From a virus, in the IMG/VR virus record IMGVR_UViG_3300001341_000036, positions 1 to 28,932 of that record: DNA of 28,932 nucleotides; one strand, given 5' to 3'. Below the pieces are notes generated by a model, which was not told the DNA's origin, did not search any database, and was given only the letters and a program-made list of their open reading frames with translations. The translations under genes and the position numbers were made by a program. This document shows, in pieces, positions 5,948 to 14,766 of this stretch; positions within the stretch are counted from its first letter, which is position 1, and each line of letters begins with the position of its first letter.

Positions 5948-6223
5948 TCAGTTAAAGAGCGGGCAGGTCTCACGGCGCTTGCGCCACACCCAAAGGAACG
6001 CAAAGACAAGCATCGCAACATGGGCGGTGTCGAATATCCAGCGGAAGTGGGGCAGCATCGCTGGGTCAAACCAGAACAGCATTCGGCCGGTGCCGAACAG
6101 CATGACGGTTACAGCAAGCAACCAACACATCCAGCGATCGATGCCGTCCCTGTCAATCGAAGCCGCGTGCCATAAAAGCACCAGCGATGCCGGAAGATAG
6201 AGGAGCCAAATTAATTCGATCAT
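5948..6223 (-). CDS. Small three-helix membrane protein, holin candidate
   Basis: This 91-aa protein has about three hydrophobic helices and a basic end (WVWRKRRETCPLFN). I chose the ATG at 6223 because it overlaps the preceding stop as ATGA and follows GAGGAGAGGG; the frame also runs further upstream through the neighbouring gene, which is less likely. Size, helix count and position just before the endolysin fit a class I-type holin, but holins cannot be identified from sequence alone. Confidence 0.6.
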   Translation of the reverse strand: MIELIWLLYLPASLVLLWHAASIDRDGIDRWMCWLLAVTVMLFGTGRMLFWFDPAMLPHFRWIFDTAHVAMLVFAFLWVWRKRRETCPLFN

Positions 6224-6588
6224 TGGCCCTCTCCTCGTTTCCAGGGCAGGGACATGTTGCCGCTCGCTGCTCGGCGGGCGAGCCACGGCGAAGCGAGTCC
6301 TGCAACCCCCATTACCAGCGGCAAGGGCAATGCAGAGACCCAACCGATCCACGCACCGCCTGCAGCGAAGTGAGGGTGTGCCATCCCGGCAAACGCACCA
6401 ATCACCATCGCAACGACAACGGTTAGGGGTAGCGTCAGGCGTTCGGTTGGTGGACTCACAACCATGCCGACAAATCCTCCCGCCACCGCAAAGAACATGC
6501 CGGCGACGATATACGGCCAGGGCGCGGCAAAGCCGAGCGCCCCGGTGATCAGCGCCATATAGCCGCTGAACTTGGCTTCAGGTATCAA
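6220..6588 (-). CDS. Small multi-pass membrane protein, holin or antiholin candidate
   Basis: The protein has about four hydrophobic helices (for example PYIVAGMFFAVAGGFVGMVV) and a short charged end. Two starts compete. A TTG at 6588 has a GGAGAG ribosome site five bases upstream and lies 67 bases after the tail-fibre gene, giving 122 aa. An ATG at 6675 has no ribosome site and overlaps the previous gene by 20 bases, giving 151 aa. I prefer the TTG. Its neighbour at 5948-6223 is coupled by ATGA. Together the two look like the membrane part of the lysis module. Confidence 0.6.
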   Translation of the reverse strand: MIPEAKFSGYMALITGALGFAAPWPYIVAGMFFAVAGGFVGMVVSPPTERLTLPLTVVVAMVIGAFAGMAHPHFAAGGAWIGWVSALPLPLVMGVAGLASPWLARRAASGNMSLPWKRGEGQ

Positions 6589-6655
6589 CAGGTCTCTCCA
6601 GAATGGTGCGACCGAAATTTGGTCACCTTTGGTGTTTTCAGCACTGCATCGAGTG

Positions 6656-7321
6656 TCAGAAAAGCGCCTCTTCATCGATAAGCAGTTGCGAGAGCTGGGT
6701 CGGATCGGTCAGCGCAAGGGGTTCGCCGAATATGTCCACGCCAGTTATGATCGTATCATCGAGATAGTCGAGCCGGTGCCCGCCAATCTGGAATTCGGGC
6801 CAGCTCGCCCATGGGGTAGCTGTTCCGATCTGGGAAACGGGGGTGTTGCCAGGCGTTTGGCAATAGCTGGTCCGTGTGCGCGAGACGAACGTGAATGCTG
6901 CAACGAACGGGTCTGTGCCGTTGTTCGGAATCTCGCCGGTTGGTGTGTAGCCGCTGCTGGCGTTCGGATAGAACGCTTGACCGCGCTGGCCGTTGTAACG
7001 GCAAGACCAGGTGTTCGTATTCGTTCTTGTGCCGCCTGCGAATTCTTTGGTGCCGCCGCCTGAATTGACGCGGCCTGCAACGACAATGGTGAAGTCGCGC
7101 GGACTGCGCATCCGTCCGCGAATTGTCTCCGTGACGTCATCGCTGAACAACATGCCCTCAAGATTGCCAACGCTTGCAAACGTCGGTGTCGCACCGTTGA
7201 CGACAAGATCACCGCCGCCGGCAACCAGGTTGGTGAGCGTACCGCCGGCACCGCCGCTGTAATTGGCTTGCGACAGGCGAAAGCCGCCCCAGTGCCTGAG
7301 AAAGTCGCTTGGAACTACCAT
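6656..7321 (-). CDS. LamG/concanavalin-like tail adhesin (putative)
   Basis: A 221-aa Gly/Thr/Asn-rich, beta-strand-dominated protein without membrane segments. The strand pattern DFTIVVAGRVNSGGG and the closing segment DIFGEPLALTDPTQLSQLLI resemble LamG-like lectin modules, which commonly end with a strand, a short turn of the 'aLTd.e...L' type and a helix. Such modules bind glycans. It starts immediately after the stop of the esterase-like gene (TAG then ATG) and precedes the lysis genes, the usual location of receptor-binding proteins. The LamG assignment is a pattern match by eye, hence moderate confidence. Confidence 0.5.
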   Translation of the reverse strand: MVVPSDFLRHWGGFRLSQANYSGGAGGTLTNLVAGGGDLVVNGATPTFASVGNLEGMLFSDDVTETIRGRMRSPRDFTIVVAGRVNSGGGTKEFAGGTRTNTNTWSCRYNGQRGQAFYPNASSGYTPTGEIPNNGTDPFVAAFTFVSRTRTSYCQTPGNTPVSQIGTATPWASWPEFQIGGHRLDYLDDTIITGVDIFGEPLALTDPTQLSQLLIDEEALF

Positions 7322-8644
7322 CTATGCCACCGTCCATTTGTCGACACACAGGAAGTTAGGCATCGCAGTGCTGTCGTTTGTTGTGGTGAATGCGCTGGAA
7401 TCGCGGACGGTGCCGCGAGGCCCATTCACTGGGCCGGCCCGAACATTGATCGTGTTGTTATGATAGGCATATTCGAGATCGCCAGAGACGGCGGCGTCCA
7501 GCTCGATCTCGATCGTGCCTGTGTTGGTGCCAGTTCCATCGTCCGTGATGTCGACATTCGTGATGCTTGCCACCGTGTGGTTGAAGCCATGATTGTCGAT
7601 TGCAGTGATCAACGACGTGTCGAAAACCAGCGGGGGAACCGGGACGTGGACGGTAACCGTGATAGTCGTCCCAGAACGCTGAACATCGGTGATGTGGCAG
7701 GGATCCCAACCGATTGCCGCCACAACGGCGTCAAAGGCCTCCTTGATCTTCTCACCGTAGTTGCGAGACGTATTTGATAGCAGGTGAACGTCTGCACCGC
7801 TGTTGCAGTGGGCGAGCGGATAGCGCGGACCAACGCAAGCGAATTTGTCTGGATGTTCGCGGTGGAGCTCGATCGCTGCGACCGCCAGTTCAGCATACGT
7901 TGTGCTGTTCTGGCCCATGCCCTGCTGGTCGATGATCATCTTCCAATTGAACGGCATTTCAATGCCGGTTTGGGCGGGGATGCAATCAACGAATTCTTGG
8001 TGAAGCGCCAGGATTCCGGTCTTCCAATCGGCCGGCGCGGTGTTGTTCAGTGCGTCGGCCGCGCCCTGAATGAAGATCATTGGACCCAAGCCGTATGTCT
8101 CGCCGGCATCTTCAGTCAGTCGCTTGGAATGCTCAATCGCCGACAGGGTGTTGGCAAAATGGAACCAACCCGTGTCCTCGCCATCAATCGGTCTGAGTTG
8201 GTCGATTGTGTAGGCGCCGCGCCCCGTAACAGTTGCCACCAGGTCGTAAGACGATCGAGTGGCCAAGCCCGACGCGAAGGTCTCCTGCATCTGGCTGTCA
8301 TTCGGATTCACTTGCTCCTGAAGCGCGACAAGAGAGGTGAACTGCGTCCCTTCCATTGGTTGGTTCGGATTGGTGCGGCCAGGTTCGTCATAGTGAACCC
8401 GAACGCCGCCATTCGCCATGAACGAACCCGACACCGCAGCGCCTGTTATCAGCGCGGCGGCGGTGACGTCCGTCCCCAATGTGAGCGATTGGCCATAGAA
8501 ATGCGCGCCAGTTCGATCCGTCGGCACTGGCAATGGTGTGTTTGGGGCAAACCTAATTGCATAGTCTGGCGCCGCTTCCCAGACGATCGTCGCCTGGATC
8601 GGAACACCTTGAGGTGCCAGTATCAAGGGGCGGCGAACACTCAT
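7322..8644 (-). CDS. Tail-associated SGNH/sialate-O-acetylesterase-like protein
   Basis: This 440-aa protein has a short N-terminal part (about 1-45) that likely attaches to the tail, then an SGNH-hydrolase-like region. HFYGQSLTLG (G51-S53) has the block I nucleophile serine. IFIQGAAD (about 191-197) is in the place of the QGESD block of the SASA esterase family. GADVHLLSNTSRNYGEKI (283-300) carries the Asp-x-His pair (D285, H287). A C-terminal beta-rich domain follows (about 315-440). The family removes acetyl groups from sugars, so a role in trimming surface polysaccharide during adsorption is plausible. The ATG at 8644 overlaps the preceding stop (ATGA); a longer upstream start is rejected. 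The Glu-to-Ala change in QGESD leaves activity uncertain. Confidence 0.65.
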   Translation of the reverse strand: MSVRRPLILAPQGVPIQATIVWEAAPDYAIRFAPNTPLPVPTDRTGAHFYGQSLTLGTDVTAAALITGAAVSGSFMANGGVRVHYDEPGRTNPNQPMEGTQFTSLVALQEQVNPNDSQMQETFASGLATRSSYDLVATVTGRGAYTIDQLRPIDGEDTGWFHFANTLSAIEHSKRLTEDAGETYGLGPMIFIQGAADALNNTAPADWKTGILALHQEFVDCIPAQTGIEMPFNWKMIIDQQGMGQNSTTYAELAVAAIELHREHPDKFACVGPRYPLAHCNSGADVHLLSNTSRNYGEKIKEAFDAVVAAIGWDPCHITDVQRSGTTITVTVHVPVPPLVFDTSLITAIDNHGFNHTVASITNVDITDDGTGTNTGTIEIELDAAVSGDLEYAYHNNTINVRAGPVNGPRGTVRDSSAFTTTNDSTAMPNFLCVDKWTVA

Positions 8645-9042
8645 AGGTTTACAGCTCCGCGCACAGGCTGAATGCCAGCAGCCAAGGTGTAGCGGACGCC
8701 GCCGGCCGGCGTGCAATCGATCTCGTAAACCAGATCGAGCACGAACGTGCTGTCAGCGTCTGCAGGAATGTTTGTCTGATCAGCCGCCAAGAGCTGCAGA
8801 GTTACGGGTGTGACGCCATTCGCAAATGCCCCTGGTGAGCAATTGAATGTCGCCAACGGATCGCCTGGTGCATCGGGCGCCAGTCGCACATTCATAACGA
8901 AAGCGGCCGCACTGAAGTCACCAGCAAGCTCAAGCGTGACGGTGTGATCCTTGCCTCTGGGAATTGCAGGCATTTCCGCCTTGGGGCCGCCCAAGCCGTC
9001 ATTCTGCAGCTGAAGAAGCCACTCTTGCAATTGTGAAGTCAT
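8641..9042 (-). CDS. Small beta-rich tail or baseplate protein
   Basis: A 133-aa protein with the strand pattern HTVTLELAGDFSAAAFVMNV followed by RLAPDAPGDPLATF. It recalls the N-terminal beta-sandwich of baseplate proteins that carry receptor-binding modules (BppU-like), but I am not sure of this. An AGAAGG ribosome site lies seven bases before the ATG. It is placed between the tail-tip protein and the esterase-like adhesin and overlaps the latter by four bases, so it may connect the two. Confidence 0.55.
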   Translation of the reverse strand: MTSQLQEWLLQLQNDGLGGPKAEMPAIPRGKDHTVTLELAGDFSAAAFVMNVRLAPDAPGDPLATFNCSPGAFANGVTPVTLQLLAADQTNIPADADSTFVLDLVYEIDCTPAGGVRYTLAAGIQPVRGAVNL

Positions 9043-9075
9043 CGCTCTGCCTTCTGAGAATGGCGCCGCGCGCCG

Positions 9076-11022
9076 TTAGCTGTACCAATCATCTTCTTGG
9101 ACGCCTGGAGGAATGGCCCCGCCACCGCTCGACCCACCGCCGCCAAGCGCATCGGTCACCACGCGCGCGACATTGTGGCGATATGGATGTTCCTGAGAGT
9201 TCACCGCGTCTGCCAGGACTTGCGTGGCCTTAATCGTCACACCGCTGCCGCTGCGCGAACTGTCATCGTAATAGAGGTGATAGACCGTCTCGGCTGCCAA
9301 CGGCGTCGTGCCGTCGTCTTCGGTGGTGATCGTTGCGGCGGCGATTGAGGTTGCCTTGTCGGAATAGGTCCGGGTGTGAGCCTCAACATCGATCGAGGTG
9401 TCAGTCGCCGACCACAGACCATCCATTGGGTCGAGATCGGTGACATAGGAGTTCGTGATCAATTGACTGGTGAGCGGTGCCTGAATCTGATTGGCAGCCA
9501 CCAATCGGTCGATATCCTCACCGCTGGCAGTCGGCGGCGCGGTCGGCAAAACACCGCTGACAACGCCGGCCGCGACGTGCTTGTCGTCATCCTCCTCTAC
9601 GAAGGTCGCCTGAATGGTCGCGCTGATCGGATCGATTTGCCTACGCGTCATCCGCACTTTCATCGCCACGCCAGTGGGTGATAGTTCCGCGTCCAGGGTT
9701 AGCGCGTCGCCAGGCACATAGGCCTTCAAGTGGGGTTTGAGCGGCAGATTGATCGCGCCCAAGGCCCGCCGTTCATAGAGCTCGTAAATTGCCAGCTCGG
9801 CGCCCTGATCAACGTCGGTGACCAGTTCGTACTTGACCTCGTCGATCTTCTCTTCGCCATCTTCGGTGACAAAGGACGCAACTGACACCGGGTCGGATTG
9901 CGGATAATCCCAGTTGTGGGCCTCGCTGCGGACACGGAAGATGATCGTGTTGTGACGCGATTTCCAATTGCTGCCGAGCTGGTCGCGCAAACCACCCGGA
10001 GCAATGTCGTCACGGGTGATCGTGGCGAGGCTGATGCGTGGGGCTTGGTAGTCAAAGCGCAGAACGCCGCCGATCAGAACAGGCTTGGCGCCGCCTGCAA
10101 TCGCGATGCGCTTCAGGTTGTCCCACTTAGATCCGGGCTCGTAGATTTCGCCGCCAAGGGTCCAACCATTGGCGTCGCAGACATTGGCCCACGCCACCAA
10201 ATTGGCGAGATCAATTGCCGCCGAGCCGAGATTGCCGCCAAATACCAGTTTGCCATTCTCAAAGCGGCCATAGGCATAGGCGAGCGCATGTAGTGCGGGA
10301 TTCTGGCTGTATGCCCAAGTGGTTTCATCATCGATCCGCTGCGAGCCCGATCCGCCTGGATAGGTGCTATCGAGCCGGGGATCGTACACGCGAACACCGC
10401 GCCAAATGGCTCCGATGACCGGCAGTTGGCCGCCAGCAAATATCTCGCCATCCTTGTCGAACAACAGAGAATGCGCGAGCGCCGCCTTGCCGGAGAGCTT
10501 ATAGCTCGCCCCCCAGCTGGGTACACCTGACCATTGCGCATCAAGTGCGGCCACCTCTGGCTGTTCACCGAGTTGATAGTCGCGATACCAGTGATCTTCG
10601 TAATATCCGGTCGCGGCCGCCAAAGCCGGCGTGCTGGTCGCGAATGACACCGTGGCGAAATTGGCCTGGACCGCCTCCAGCGCGTCAACTGGTCCCGCAC
10701 ACGAATGAACCGTGGTCATCATGCGATAGGGGTTTTCGACCCCATCAACTTCGCCGCCCCAGCCAATGTCATGAACCTGGACGCCGCCAGAGTAACATCG
10801 ACCCATCAGATAGGGCATTGGATTGTTGGCGCCGATCACCCGGTCATTGACGCTGCCTTTGGCGCGCGCTGATCGCGGGGAGGCTACCAGCTCTGAAAGG
10901 CCACCTGCGACAACAGAAACCGCGCCGGCGATGGCAGCGACAGCCTGACCGCCAGGCACAAAGGCGGCTACGCTCGCGACGGCGCCAGCGACAACGCCGA
11001 CTGCGCGAAAGACACCTGCCAT
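9076..11022 (-). CDS. Tail tip/central hub protein (lambda gpJ-like role)
   Basis: This 648-aa protein starts with an Ala/Val/Gly-rich hydrophobic segment (about 1-50). Then comes ANNPMPYLMGRCYSGGVQVH, a segment typical of phage tail-hub proteins. Residues about 290-480 include the hub-like passage YEPGSKWDNLKRIAIAGGAK and the strand-rich LKAYVPGDALTLDAELSP. The C-terminus is Gly/Ser-rich, with GGGGSSGGG just before the end. Size, order after the peptidase-like gene and content fit the baseplate hub at the tail tip, equivalent to lambda gpJ or GTA gp15. It would cap the tape measure and hold the adhesins encoded downstream. Confidence 0.75.
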   Translation of the reverse strand: MAGVFRAVGVVAGAVASVAAFVPGGQAVAAIAGAVSVVAGGLSELVASPRSARAKGSVNDRVIGANNPMPYLMGRCYSGGVQVHDIGWGGEVDGVENPYRMMTTVHSCAGPVDALEAVQANFATVSFATSTPALAAATGYYEDHWYRDYQLGEQPEVAALDAQWSGVPSWGASYKLSGKAALAHSLLFDKDGEIFAGGQLPVIGAIWRGVRVYDPRLDSTYPGGSGSQRIDDETTWAYSQNPALHALAYAYGRFENGKLVFGGNLGSAAIDLANLVAWANVCDANGWTLGGEIYEPGSKWDNLKRIAIAGGAKPVLIGGVLRFDYQAPRISLATITRDDIAPGGLRDQLGSNWKSRHNTIIFRVRSEAHNWDYPQSDPVSVASFVTEDGEEKIDEVKYELVTDVDQGAELAIYELYERRALGAINLPLKPHLKAYVPGDALTLDAELSPTGVAMKVRMTRRQIDPISATIQATFVEEDDDKHVAAGVVSGVLPTAPPTASGEDIDRLVAANQIQAPLTSQLITNSYVTDLDPMDGLWSATDTSIDVEAHTRTYSDKATSIAAATITTEDDGTTPLAAETVYHLYYDDSSRSGSGVTIKATQVLADAVNSQEHPYRHNVARVVTDALGGGGSSGGGAIPPGVQEDDWYS

Positions 11023-11037
11023 GATCCGCGTCCTGCC

Positions 11038-11472
11038 CTACAATTTCCACGCTGCGATGATCTCGGTCTCAGCGAGCTTGATCACACTCATTTTTGAAAG
11101 ATCGCTGCCATGCCAGGCAAAGACATTGCCGCGCCCATCAGCGATCCCAATCGCGGCCAGCACGTCGTCGCGCTCGCCATCTCGATCGCCAGGCAGGACC
11201 ACCAGATCACCCAGCTCAGCAAAGGCCGGTGCTGGGTGACGCTCAAACCACTTGTCGAGTAGTTCAGCTGTGCTGCGAACACCCTGCTTGCGAAGAGCCT
11301 TGATCGCACCACGTTCGCTCGCGAAGAGCGGAACGGGCGGAACCTGGTGGCCCATGTTGATGGCCTGCTTTCGCGCTAGCTTGATGCAATTTGCACCTTT
11401 CCAGCTCAGCGGCTTGTCCCGAAACTTGGCGAGCGTCTTTTCGGTCGGATGGAGATGCGCGTCTTTGATCAC
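11038..11472 (-). CDS. Putative NlpC/P60-like (DUF6950-type) tail protein
   Basis: This 144-aa protein is read from a GTG at 11472 that overlaps the preceding stop as GTGA. The frame continues upstream, but the residues there look like out-of-frame translation of the neighbour. LSWKGANCIKLARKQA (about residues 22-37) places a cysteine at the start of a helix, as in NlpC/P60-type proteins. FAELGDLVVLPGDR and VFAWHGSDLS follow, and the protein ends IIAAWKL. Order after the DUF2163-like gene and before the tip protein equals that of the peptidase in lambda and gene transfer agents, where it cuts cell wall during DNA entry. A catalytic His is not clearly assigned, so it may be structural only. 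Confidence 0.55.
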   Translation of the reverse strand: MIKDAHLHPTEKTLAKFRDKPLSWKGANCIKLARKQAINMGHQVPPVPLFASERGAIKALRKQGVRSTAELLDKWFERHPAPAFAELGDLVVLPGDRDGERDDVLAAIGIADGRGNVFAWHGSDLSKMSVIKLAETEIIAAWKL

Positions 11473-12095
11473 AGCAAGCTCGGTGTTGGTGAGTTGGGAT
11501 CTGTGAAACCCCCGCCGCGCGTACTGGTGCCTGTGGGTGGTGCGGCCGCACCCCATGCGACCGGCACCGGCGTATCTGTGCAATTGTTGAAGCCATCTTC
11601 GCCTGCCCAGACGCTCTTGTGAAAGCGCTCGCTGCAAACGTTGCCCTGGTTCGTCAAGAACAGCCGTTCAGCTCGTCCGCTCAGTTCCATAGCAAGCGTC
11701 AATTCACCCTCGGCAGATATCTCACGCGCTGGCACGTCAACCAGCATATCGGCAAGCAGCTCAGCATTGCTCGCAACTCCCGTCTCGCGGTCGACTTCGC
11801 CAAGCCAGAACTTAACTGCGGAATCGCGCAGAGCCGGAGTGTACCAATCTGTCAGGACCGCATCGGGATGCGGGTGAAAGGCAATCGACGCGCTTTCCGC
11901 GACATCGCCAAAGGCGGCCTCGAACGCATCCATCTCGGCAATCGAGCCAAACACGGAATGTTCAGATTCGAAGGTCTCAAGGCCGCTTCCATCATCGAAC
12001 TTCAGAAAACCGCCATCACAGATGCGCACAGTCCCACTCGGCGCCTCAAGCGTCATGAATGCGGCCATCGTGACCACTCGATCAGTGCCGCTCAT
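11469..12095 (-). CDS. Tail protein, DUF2163-like position
   Basis: A 208-aa, strand-rich protein. The first half contains GTVRICDGGFLKFDDGSG. The middle (NAELLADMLVDVPAREISAE, then LTLAMELSGRAERLF) resembles the alternating strands of tail adaptor proteins. The last part has two cysteines (about 157 and 173) and WAGEDGFNNCTDTPVPVAWG. Its place between the distal-tail-like protein and the peptidase-like protein matches the DUF2163 (GTA gp13-like) slot. The ATG overlaps the upstream stop (ATGA) and a GAGAG ribosome site lies five bases away. Family assignment is from context more than from clear motifs. Confidence 0.55.
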   Translation of the reverse strand: MSGTDRVVTMAAFMTLEAPSGTVRICDGGFLKFDDGSGLETFESEHSVFGSIAEMDAFEAAFGDVAESASIAFHPHPDAVLTDWYTPALRDSAVKFWLGEVDRETGVASNAELLADMLVDVPAREISAEGELTLAMELSGRAERLFLTNQGNVCSERFHKSVWAGEDGFNNCTDTPVPVAWGAAAPPTGTSTRGGGFTDPNSPTPSLL

Positions 12096-12694
12096 CGCAT
12101 CTCTCGGATCGTGAATTGGAAACCGCGCGCGAGGCGCGAAACATCGGTGAAGTGGCCTGCGTCTTCAGCACCGCCAAGCCGGCCCTCAATGTAAACCGAA
12201 GCGAACTCCAGCACGTCGCCATCAGATGGCGGCGCGCGAAGGGCTGGCACGATGGGTAGGTCGACCTCTCCGTTAGCGTCTGCGCGGGCAGCTGCATTCG
12301 CGCGATAGCAGTAGCGCTGGCCGCCCGAGATCAAGGAGAAGAACTTTCCCTTACGGATCGCATAACCGGGATTGAAGCCACGGCAGGCAAGCGTGCTGCC
12401 GGCCTGTCCGTTGCCGTCGACCACCGGACTACCTGGCGAGCCACCCGGCATGCCAACCTGGCGAATTCTGTAGCGCACGAGATTGTCGAGCCCATCAGTC
12501 AGGACCACCGACCACTCGGCCGCAACTTCCGGATCCATTCGTGGAAGTTGCACCGATATCTGCCATTTTGATCCAAGTCGGTTAATCCGCGTCTCGGCGC
12601 CACCAAGCGGGCCTTGCTGGTTGCTTCCGAAATTGATCGGCAACCAGCCTTCATCGGCCGGGCCAGGCGACGTGGGAAGATCGACCACAGCCAT
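12092..12694 (-). CDS. Distal tail-like structural protein
   Basis: A 200-aa protein rich in Gly, Pro and beta strands. It includes SKWQISVQLPRMDPEVAAEW, a Gly-rich loop (GMPGGSPGSPVVDGNGQAG) and the ending FQFTIREMR. No membrane segment is present. It directly follows the tape measure gene with a TGATG junction, the usual place of the distal tail or adaptor protein that joins tube to tip. I recognise the type from phage tail operons but cannot give a precise family. Confidence 0.55.
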   Translation of the reverse strand: MAVVDLPTSPGPADEGWLPINFGSNQQGPLGGAETRINRLGSKWQISVQLPRMDPEVAAEWSVVLTDGLDNLVRYRIRQVGMPGGSPGSPVVDGNGQAGSTLACRGFNPGYAIRKGKFFSLISGGQRYCYRANAAARADANGEVDLPIVPALRAPPSDGDVLEFASVYIEGRLGGAEDAGHFTDVSRLARGFQFTIREMR

Positions 12695-14766
12695 CAGGAA
12701 AATCTCTTGCTTTGACGCTTGGCGAACGCCGCACCCGAAGCGGCCACGGCTTCAGCAGCGATGCCCCTGCGAGCCATCGAGACGCGGCCATCAGCCTGCG
12801 CATCGACCCGGTTCCAGAATTCGTCGCTGGGCAGAGTGTAATAGATGTTGGTCACGCCGCCGCGACGACCACTGTCATTGGCTGGCGTGATATGCGCCAT
12901 TTCGCCGCGTGAGACGCGCGCGATGGGCGATCCGTTCAGTGAGAGAATGTTGCGATCGATGCCCGACATTCCGCCCAAGCGGATTGATCCGCCGTTAGCA
13001 AACCCAGGCAAGGGCTGGTTTAGGAAGCCTTGCACCTTGCCGCCTAAAACACCCGCGCCGCCAAGCGAGGAGAATATACCGAGCACGCCTTCGAGGATGG
13101 AGAGGAAATCGCCGCTGCGAATACCATCGACCATGCTCCGCAGCGCGCTCATTGCCTGGTTCGCCATGTCCTTGAAGCTGTCGGCGATCCGGACAGTTTG
13201 AACCCGCGCCTTGTCGGCCTGCTCGCGCAGCGCATCGCTCATCCGCTCAGCCGCCTGCTCAACCTTTTCAGCTTCGCGCAATGGACCCTGGCCGAGTGCT
13301 GCAATCTCGAAATTGCCTTTGCCGCCGCCTCCCACCAGACGGAAACGCGCGCGGCGCTTGTCAGCGTCGCTCAGATTGGACCCATCAATCAGGCGACGGT
13401 CGGCCACCAGCTGCCGCGCGGCTTCAATTTCAGGGAAGAGGCGCGCGAGCAGAGAGCGCGTTTCTTGCGCCATATCGCGCATGGCCTGCTTGACCTCTTC
13501 GGCCGACTTCTTCGCGGGGCGCACCATGACCGCGTCGAGGCGCGACATCTCATCATCAATGCCGTCGACCATGTCTGGCACATAGGAATTGCCGACAATC
13601 GCGGTATACATGCCTTTGAAAAGCCCGATGACATCATCAATGTCTTTCTGGACCTTGCGCCAGACCGCTCCGAGCTTGTCGATGATCCAGGTCTTCACAC
13701 CCTGGTAGAGATTGCGAAGGATCGGCTCGATCTTGTCCCAATTCTTCCAAGCGAGGTAAATACCCTCGATCGCGAGCAGAACCAGGCCAATCGGCCCCAG
13801 CATGAAGCGGAACGCGACGCCCACCGCGCGCAGAACAGCCGGCGCATATTTAAGCAGCGGAAGAAGCGTTGAAACAACCGATAGGATTGGCCCTAGCACC
13901 GCCAAGACGCCTGCAGCTGCAGCCCCAACCTTGAGTAAGGTCGGATTGGTTTCAGCGAGGTCGCTGGTCCAATCAGCGAATTGCACAACCAGCTCGGTGA
14001 TCGTGTCGAGAAGGCCTGAATTCACAAAGGCGATCACCAGCTTTTCGCCAGCCTCACCAAGCTTGCGCTGCGCCTCAAGATACTTCTCGAAGCGGGCCTG
14101 GTCTTCACTGGTGACGATGTTGGCGCTCTCGCCCAGTCGCTCGAACTGCTTGCCATTCTGCTCAAGCAGCGGGATCAAATTGGTGGCATCAGAGGCCATG
14201 GCCTCCAGATAGAACACCATCTCCTCCTGGCTGACATTGGCTTTGCGCAGGCTGTCGAAATAGAGCTGGAGCGCATCCTTGCCGCTCAGATCCTTAAAGT
14301 TCTGCGCCGTCACCCCGACTTTGGGGCCAATGTTCTCAAAGAAGTCCGCCATCGGGCCACCGCCCGTGGCGAGAAAATCGCCAACGCGGTCGCGCATATC
14401 CTTGAAGATGTCGCCGAGCTTGTCGAATTCGATCCCAACTGTCTTGGCGGCGTGGGCCTGGCGCTGAAACTCCTCAAACCCTTCGCCAGCAACCTGAGCT
14501 GAATTCTTGATGTCGCGCGAGTCAGTGGCAATCTTATGAGCCGCTGCGCTGAATGCGGTGGCGGCCGCTGCGATGGGAAGGCTTATGTTCTTCGAGAGCG
14601 CCTTGCCGACTTTGCGGGTACTCTTCGCCATCTTGGTGAAGCGTCGATCCAGCACCCGCTCCAATGCCTTCGACTTGCGGCGGGCACGGGTATCACCTTC
14701 TTCGAATTCAGCCGTATCGAGACTGAGCATCGCGCGAAGCGCGCCGATGACTGAATTCTTCGCCAT
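12694..14766 (-). CDS. Tail tape measure protein
   Basis: At 690 aa this is the longest gene of the tail module. The N-terminal 200 residues are charged and helical (DTRARRKSKALERVLDRRFT), including a conserved-looking phage segment (DLSGKDALQLYFDSLRK). The middle has hydrophobic stretches (about 275-345: VGAAAAGVLAVLGPILSVVS and FMLGPIGLVLLAIEGIYLAW) typical of tape measures that insert in the membrane during DNA ejection. The C-terminal part is helical, then Gly-rich. It sets tail length and is packed inside the tube. It starts immediately after the TAG of the GT chaperone frame, which matches the G-T-H order of lambda. Confidence 0.9.
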   Translation of the reverse strand: MAKNSVIGALRAMLSLDTAEFEEGDTRARRKSKALERVLDRRFTKMAKSTRKVGKALSKNISLPIAAAATAFSAAAHKIATDSRDIKNSAQVAGEGFEEFQRQAHAAKTVGIEFDKLGDIFKDMRDRVGDFLATGGGPMADFFENIGPKVGVTAQNFKDLSGKDALQLYFDSLRKANVSQEEMVFYLEAMASDATNLIPLLEQNGKQFERLGESANIVTSEDQARFEKYLEAQRKLGEAGEKLVIAFVNSGLLDTITELVVQFADWTSDLAETNPTLLKVGAAAAGVLAVLGPILSVVSTLLPLLKYAPAVLRAVGVAFRFMLGPIGLVLLAIEGIYLAWKNWDKIEPILRNLYQGVKTWIIDKLGAVWRKVQKDIDDVIGLFKGMYTAIVGNSYVPDMVDGIDDEMSRLDAVMVRPAKKSAEEVKQAMRDMAQETRSLLARLFPEIEAARQLVADRRLIDGSNLSDADKRRARFRLVGGGGKGNFEIAALGQGPLREAEKVEQAAERMSDALREQADKARVQTVRIADSFKDMANQAMSALRSMVDGIRSGDFLSILEGVLGIFSSLGGAGVLGGKVQGFLNQPLPGFANGGSIRLGGMSGIDRNILSLNGSPIARVSRGEMAHITPANDSGRRGGVTNIYYTLPSDEFWNRVDAQADGRVSMARRGIAAEAVAASGAAFAKRQSKRFS

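Noticed and set aside
7784-8671. A 295-codon plus-strand frame opposite the esterase-like gene
   Set aside because: No domain pattern, low-complexity Arg/Val content, and the opposite strand holds a gene with SGNH motifs and operon overlaps.
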